DNA from: Arenicola marina
Lineage: Eukaryota; Annelida; Polychaeta; Arenicolidae
Assembly (NCBI GenBank): GCA_964019135.1
Contig: OZ025249.1
Location: forward strand, 36,779,759 to 36,843,758
Direction: 5' to 3'
DNA: 64,000 nucleotides
Shown here: positions 60,557 through 64,000 of the stretch, piece after piece
Position numbering within the stretch: the first letter of the stretch is position 1
Layout of the letters: each line of letters begins with the position of its first letter
Notes under the pieces: model-generated
Database searches by the model: none
What the model saw: the letters and a program-made list of their open reading frames with translations, nothing else
Told to the model about the DNA's origin: nothing
Made by a program: the position numbers and the translations under genes

Positions 60557-63500
60557 GAACGTGTTTTAACTGCCTCTATATATCACCCTCAGTGACTGTG
60601 TTTGACTTACCACTTCCTCCACCACCCTCAGTGGCTGTGTTTTACTACCGCTGCCTCCATCACCCTAAGTGACCGTGTTTTATTACCGCTGCCTCCACCA
60701 CCATCAGTGACTGTGTTTTACTACTACTTCCTCCATCACCCTCAGTGACTGTGTTTTACTACCGCTGCCTCCATCACCCTCAGTGACTGTGTTTTACTAC
60801 CGCTGCCTCCATCACCCTCAGTGACTGTGTTTGACTTACCACTTCCTCCATCACCCTCAGTGACTGTGTTTTACTACCGCTGCCTCCATCACCCTCAGTG
60901 ACTGTTTTACTACCGCTGCCTCCATCACCCTCAGTGACTGTGTTTTACTACCGCTGCCTCCATCACCCTCAGGGACTGTGTTTTACTACCGCTGCCTCCA
61001 CCACCCTCAGTGACTGTGTTTGACTTACCACTTCCTCCACCACCCTCAGTGACTGTGTTTTACTACCGCTGCCTCCATCACCCTCAGTGACCGTGTTTTA
61101 CTACCGCTGCCTCCACCACCCTCAGTGACTGTGTTTGACTTACCACTTCCTCCATCACCCTCAGTGACTGTGTTTGACTACTACTTCCTCCATCACCCTC
61201 AGTGACTGTGTTTTACTACCGCTGCCTCCATCACCCTCAGTGACCGTGTTTTACTACCGCTGCCTCCACCACCCTCAGTGACTGTGTTTTACTACCGCTG
61301 CCTCCATCACCCTCAGTGACCGTGTTTGACTACTACTTCCTCCATCACCCTCAGTGACTGTGTTTTACTACCGCTGCCTCCATCACCCTCAGTGACCGTG
61401 TTTTACTACCGCTGCCTCCATCACCCTCAGTGACTGTGTTTTACTACCGCTGCCTCCATCACCCTCAGTGACTGTGTTTTACTACCGCTGCCTCCATCAC
61501 CCTCAGTGACTGTGTTTTACTACCACTTCCTCCATCACCCTCAGTGACCGTGTTTTACTACCGCTGCTTCCACCACCCTCAGTGACCGTGTTTTACTACC
61601 GCTGCCTCCATCACCCTCAGTGACTGTGTTTTACTACCGCTGCCTCCATCACCCTCAGTGACTGTGTTTTACTACCGCTGCCTCCATCACCCTCAGTGAC
61701 TGTGTTTTACTACCACTTCCTCCATCACCCTCAGTGACTGTGTTTTACTACCGCTGCCTCCATCACCCTCAGTGACCGTGTTTTACTACCGCTGCCTCCA
61801 TCACCCTCAGTGACCGTGTTTTACTACCGCTGCCTCCATCACCCTCAGTGACTGTGTTTTACTACCGCTGCCTCCATCACCCTCAGGGACTGTGTTTTAC
61901 TACCGCTGCCTCCACCACCCTCAGTGACTGTGTTTGACTTACCACTTCCTCCACCACCCTCAGTGACTGTGTTTTACTACCGCTGCCTCCATCACCCTCA
62001 GTGACCGTGTTTTACTACCGCTGCCTCCACCACCCTCAGTGACTGTGTTTGACTTACCACTTCCTCCATCACCCTCAGTGACTGTGTTTGACTACTACTT
62101 CCTCCATCACCCTCAGTGACTGTGTTTTACTACCGCTGCCTCCATCACCCTCAGTGACCGTGTTTTACTACCGCTGCCTCCACCACCCTCAGTGACTGTG
62201 TTTTACTACCGCTGCCTCCATCACCCTCAGTGACCGTGTTTGACTACTACTTCCTCCATCCCCCTCAGTGACTGTGTTTTACTACCGCTGCCTCCATCAC
62301 CCTCAGTGACCGTGTTTTACTACCGCTGCCTCCATCACCCTCAGTGACTGTGTTTTACTACCGCTGCCTCCATCACCCTCAGTGACTGTGTTTTACTACC
62401 GCTGCCTCCATCACCCTCAGTGACTGTGTTTTACTACCACTTCCTCCATCACCCTCAGTGACCGTGTTTTACTACCGCTGCCTCCACCACCCTCAGTGAC
62501 TGTGTTTGACTTACCACTTCCTCCATCACCCTCAGTGACTGCGTTTGACTACTACTTCCTCCATCACCCTCAGTGACTGTGTTTTACTACCGCTGCCTCC
62601 ATCACCCTCTGTGACCGTGTTTTACTACCGCTGCCTCCACCACCCTCAGTGACTGTGTTTTACTACCGCTGCCTCCATCACCCTCAGTGACCGTGTTTGA
62701 CTACTACTTCCTCCATCACCCTCAGTGACTGTGTTTTACTACCGCTGCCTCCATCACCCTCAGTGACCGTGTTTTACTACCGCTGCCTCCATCACCCTCA
62801 GTGACTGTGTTTTACTACCGCTGCCTCCATCACCCTCAGTGACTGTGTTTTACTACCGCTGCCTCCATCACCCTCAGTGACTGTGTTTTACTACCGCTGC
62901 TTCCACCACCCTCAGTGACCGTGTTTTACTACCGCTGCCTCCATCACCCTCAGTGACTGTGTTTTACTACCGCTGCCTCCATCACCCTCAGTGACTGTGT
63001 TTTACTACCGCTGCCTCCATCACCCTCAGTGACTGTGTTTTACTACCACTTCCTCCATCACCCTCAGTGACTGTGTTTTACTACCGCTGCCTCCATCACC
63101 CTCAGTGACCGTGTTTTACTACCGCTGCCTCCATCACCCTCAGTGACTGTGTTTTACTACCGCTGCCTCCACCACCCTCAGTGACTGTGTTTTACTACCG
63201 CTGCCTCCATCACCCTCAGTGACTGTGTTTTACTACTACTTCCTGTATCACCCTCAGTGACTGTGTTTGACTTACCACTTCCTCCACCACCCTCAGTGAC
63301 TGTGTTTGACTTACCACTTCCTCCACCACCCTCAGTGACTGTGTTTTACTACCGCTGCCTCCATCACCCTCAGTGACTGTGTTTTACTACCGCTGCCTCC
63401 ACCACCCTCAGTGACTGTGTTTTACTACTACTTCCTCCATCACCCTCAGTGACTGTTTTACTACTACTTCCTCCATCGCCCTCAGTGACTGTGTTTTACT

Positions 63501-64000
63501 ACCGCTGCCTCCATCACCCTCAGTGACTGTGTTTGACTACTACTTCCTCCACCACCCTCAGTGACTGTGTTTGACTTACCACTTCCTCCATCACCCTCAG
63601 TGACTGTGTTTTACTACCGCTGCCTCCATCACCCTCAGTGACTTGTGTTTTACTACCGCTGCCTCCATCACCCTCAGTGACTGTGTTTTACTACCGCTGC
63701 TTCCATCACCCTCAGTGACTGTGTTTGACTTACCACTTCCTCCACCACCCTCAGTGACTGTGTTTGACTTACCACTTCCTCCATCACCCTCAGTGACTGT
63801 GTTTTACTACCGCTGCCTCCATCACCCTCAGTGACTGTGTTTGACTTACCACTTCCTCCATCACCCTCAGTGACTGTGTTTTACTACCGCTGCCTCCATC
63901 ACCCTCAGTGACTGTGTTTGACTTACCACTTCCTCCACCACCCTCAGTGACTGTGTTTGACTTACCACTTCCTCCACCACCCTCAGTGACTGTGTTTTAC
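60557..64000 (+). repeat. 38-39 bp minisatellite in GATM intron 6, continuing past the window
   Basis: About 89 units. The main forms are tgactgtgttttactaccgc plus tgcctccatcaccctcag (38 bp) and a variant with gacttaccacttcc (39 bp). Every unit ends in a pyrimidine-rich CAG that looks like a 3' splice site. Longer blocks of mixed variants recur (for example around 60960-61500 and 61880-62430), showing a higher-order structure. The right end is not seen. Confidence 0.97.

Overview
The window looks like nuclear DNA of an invertebrate animal. One spliced, vertebrate-like housekeeping gene sits in about 50 kb of non-coding sequence full of minisatellites, short inverted-repeat transposons, SINE-like units and long homopolymer C/G runs. 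No bacterial-type operon, CRISPR array or intact transposon gene is visible. A creatine-synthesis enzyme very close to the vertebrate form, together with the heavy minisatellite load, fits a non-vertebrate deuterostome such as a lancelet. The species call is an inference with moderate confidence.

Layout. 1-20 kb: mostly unannotated sequence with three copies of a SINE-like repeat (about 541, 3655 and 15183), a 40-bp minisatellite (7480-8260), a hAT-like MITE with target duplication (9816-10045) and several short local duplications. 20-21.2 kb: a decayed protein relic on the minus strand next to a fossil LTR with a primer-binding-like site. 22.4-25.7 kb: two 236-bp, nearly identical inverted arms that carry a good splice donor/acceptor pair. 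26.3-49 kb: a mosaic of a long non-coding dispersed repeat family in several copies. It is interrupted by a three-part composite of a 471-472 bp TIR element (29288-31857) and by expanding minisatellites (47.2-48.5 kb).

50.1-64 kb: the 5' two thirds or more of GATM (glycine amidinotransferase, plus strand). Six coding exons (50110-60395) give about 366 residues, including two of the three catalytic residues. The rest of the gene lies beyond the right edge.

The most striking signal is in GATM intron 3. Sixty tandem copies of exactly 89 bp (53343-58682) each duplicate the 3' splice site and the first part of exon 4. Each copy also has its own GTGAG donor, so each monomer is a potential symmetric (phase 1-1) 42-nt micro-exon coding 14 residues. 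Intron 6 holds a second large array (38-39 bp units, to the window end) whose every unit ends in a 3'-splice-site-like pyrimidine-CAG. The two arrays together make GATM an unusual natural test of splice-site choice.
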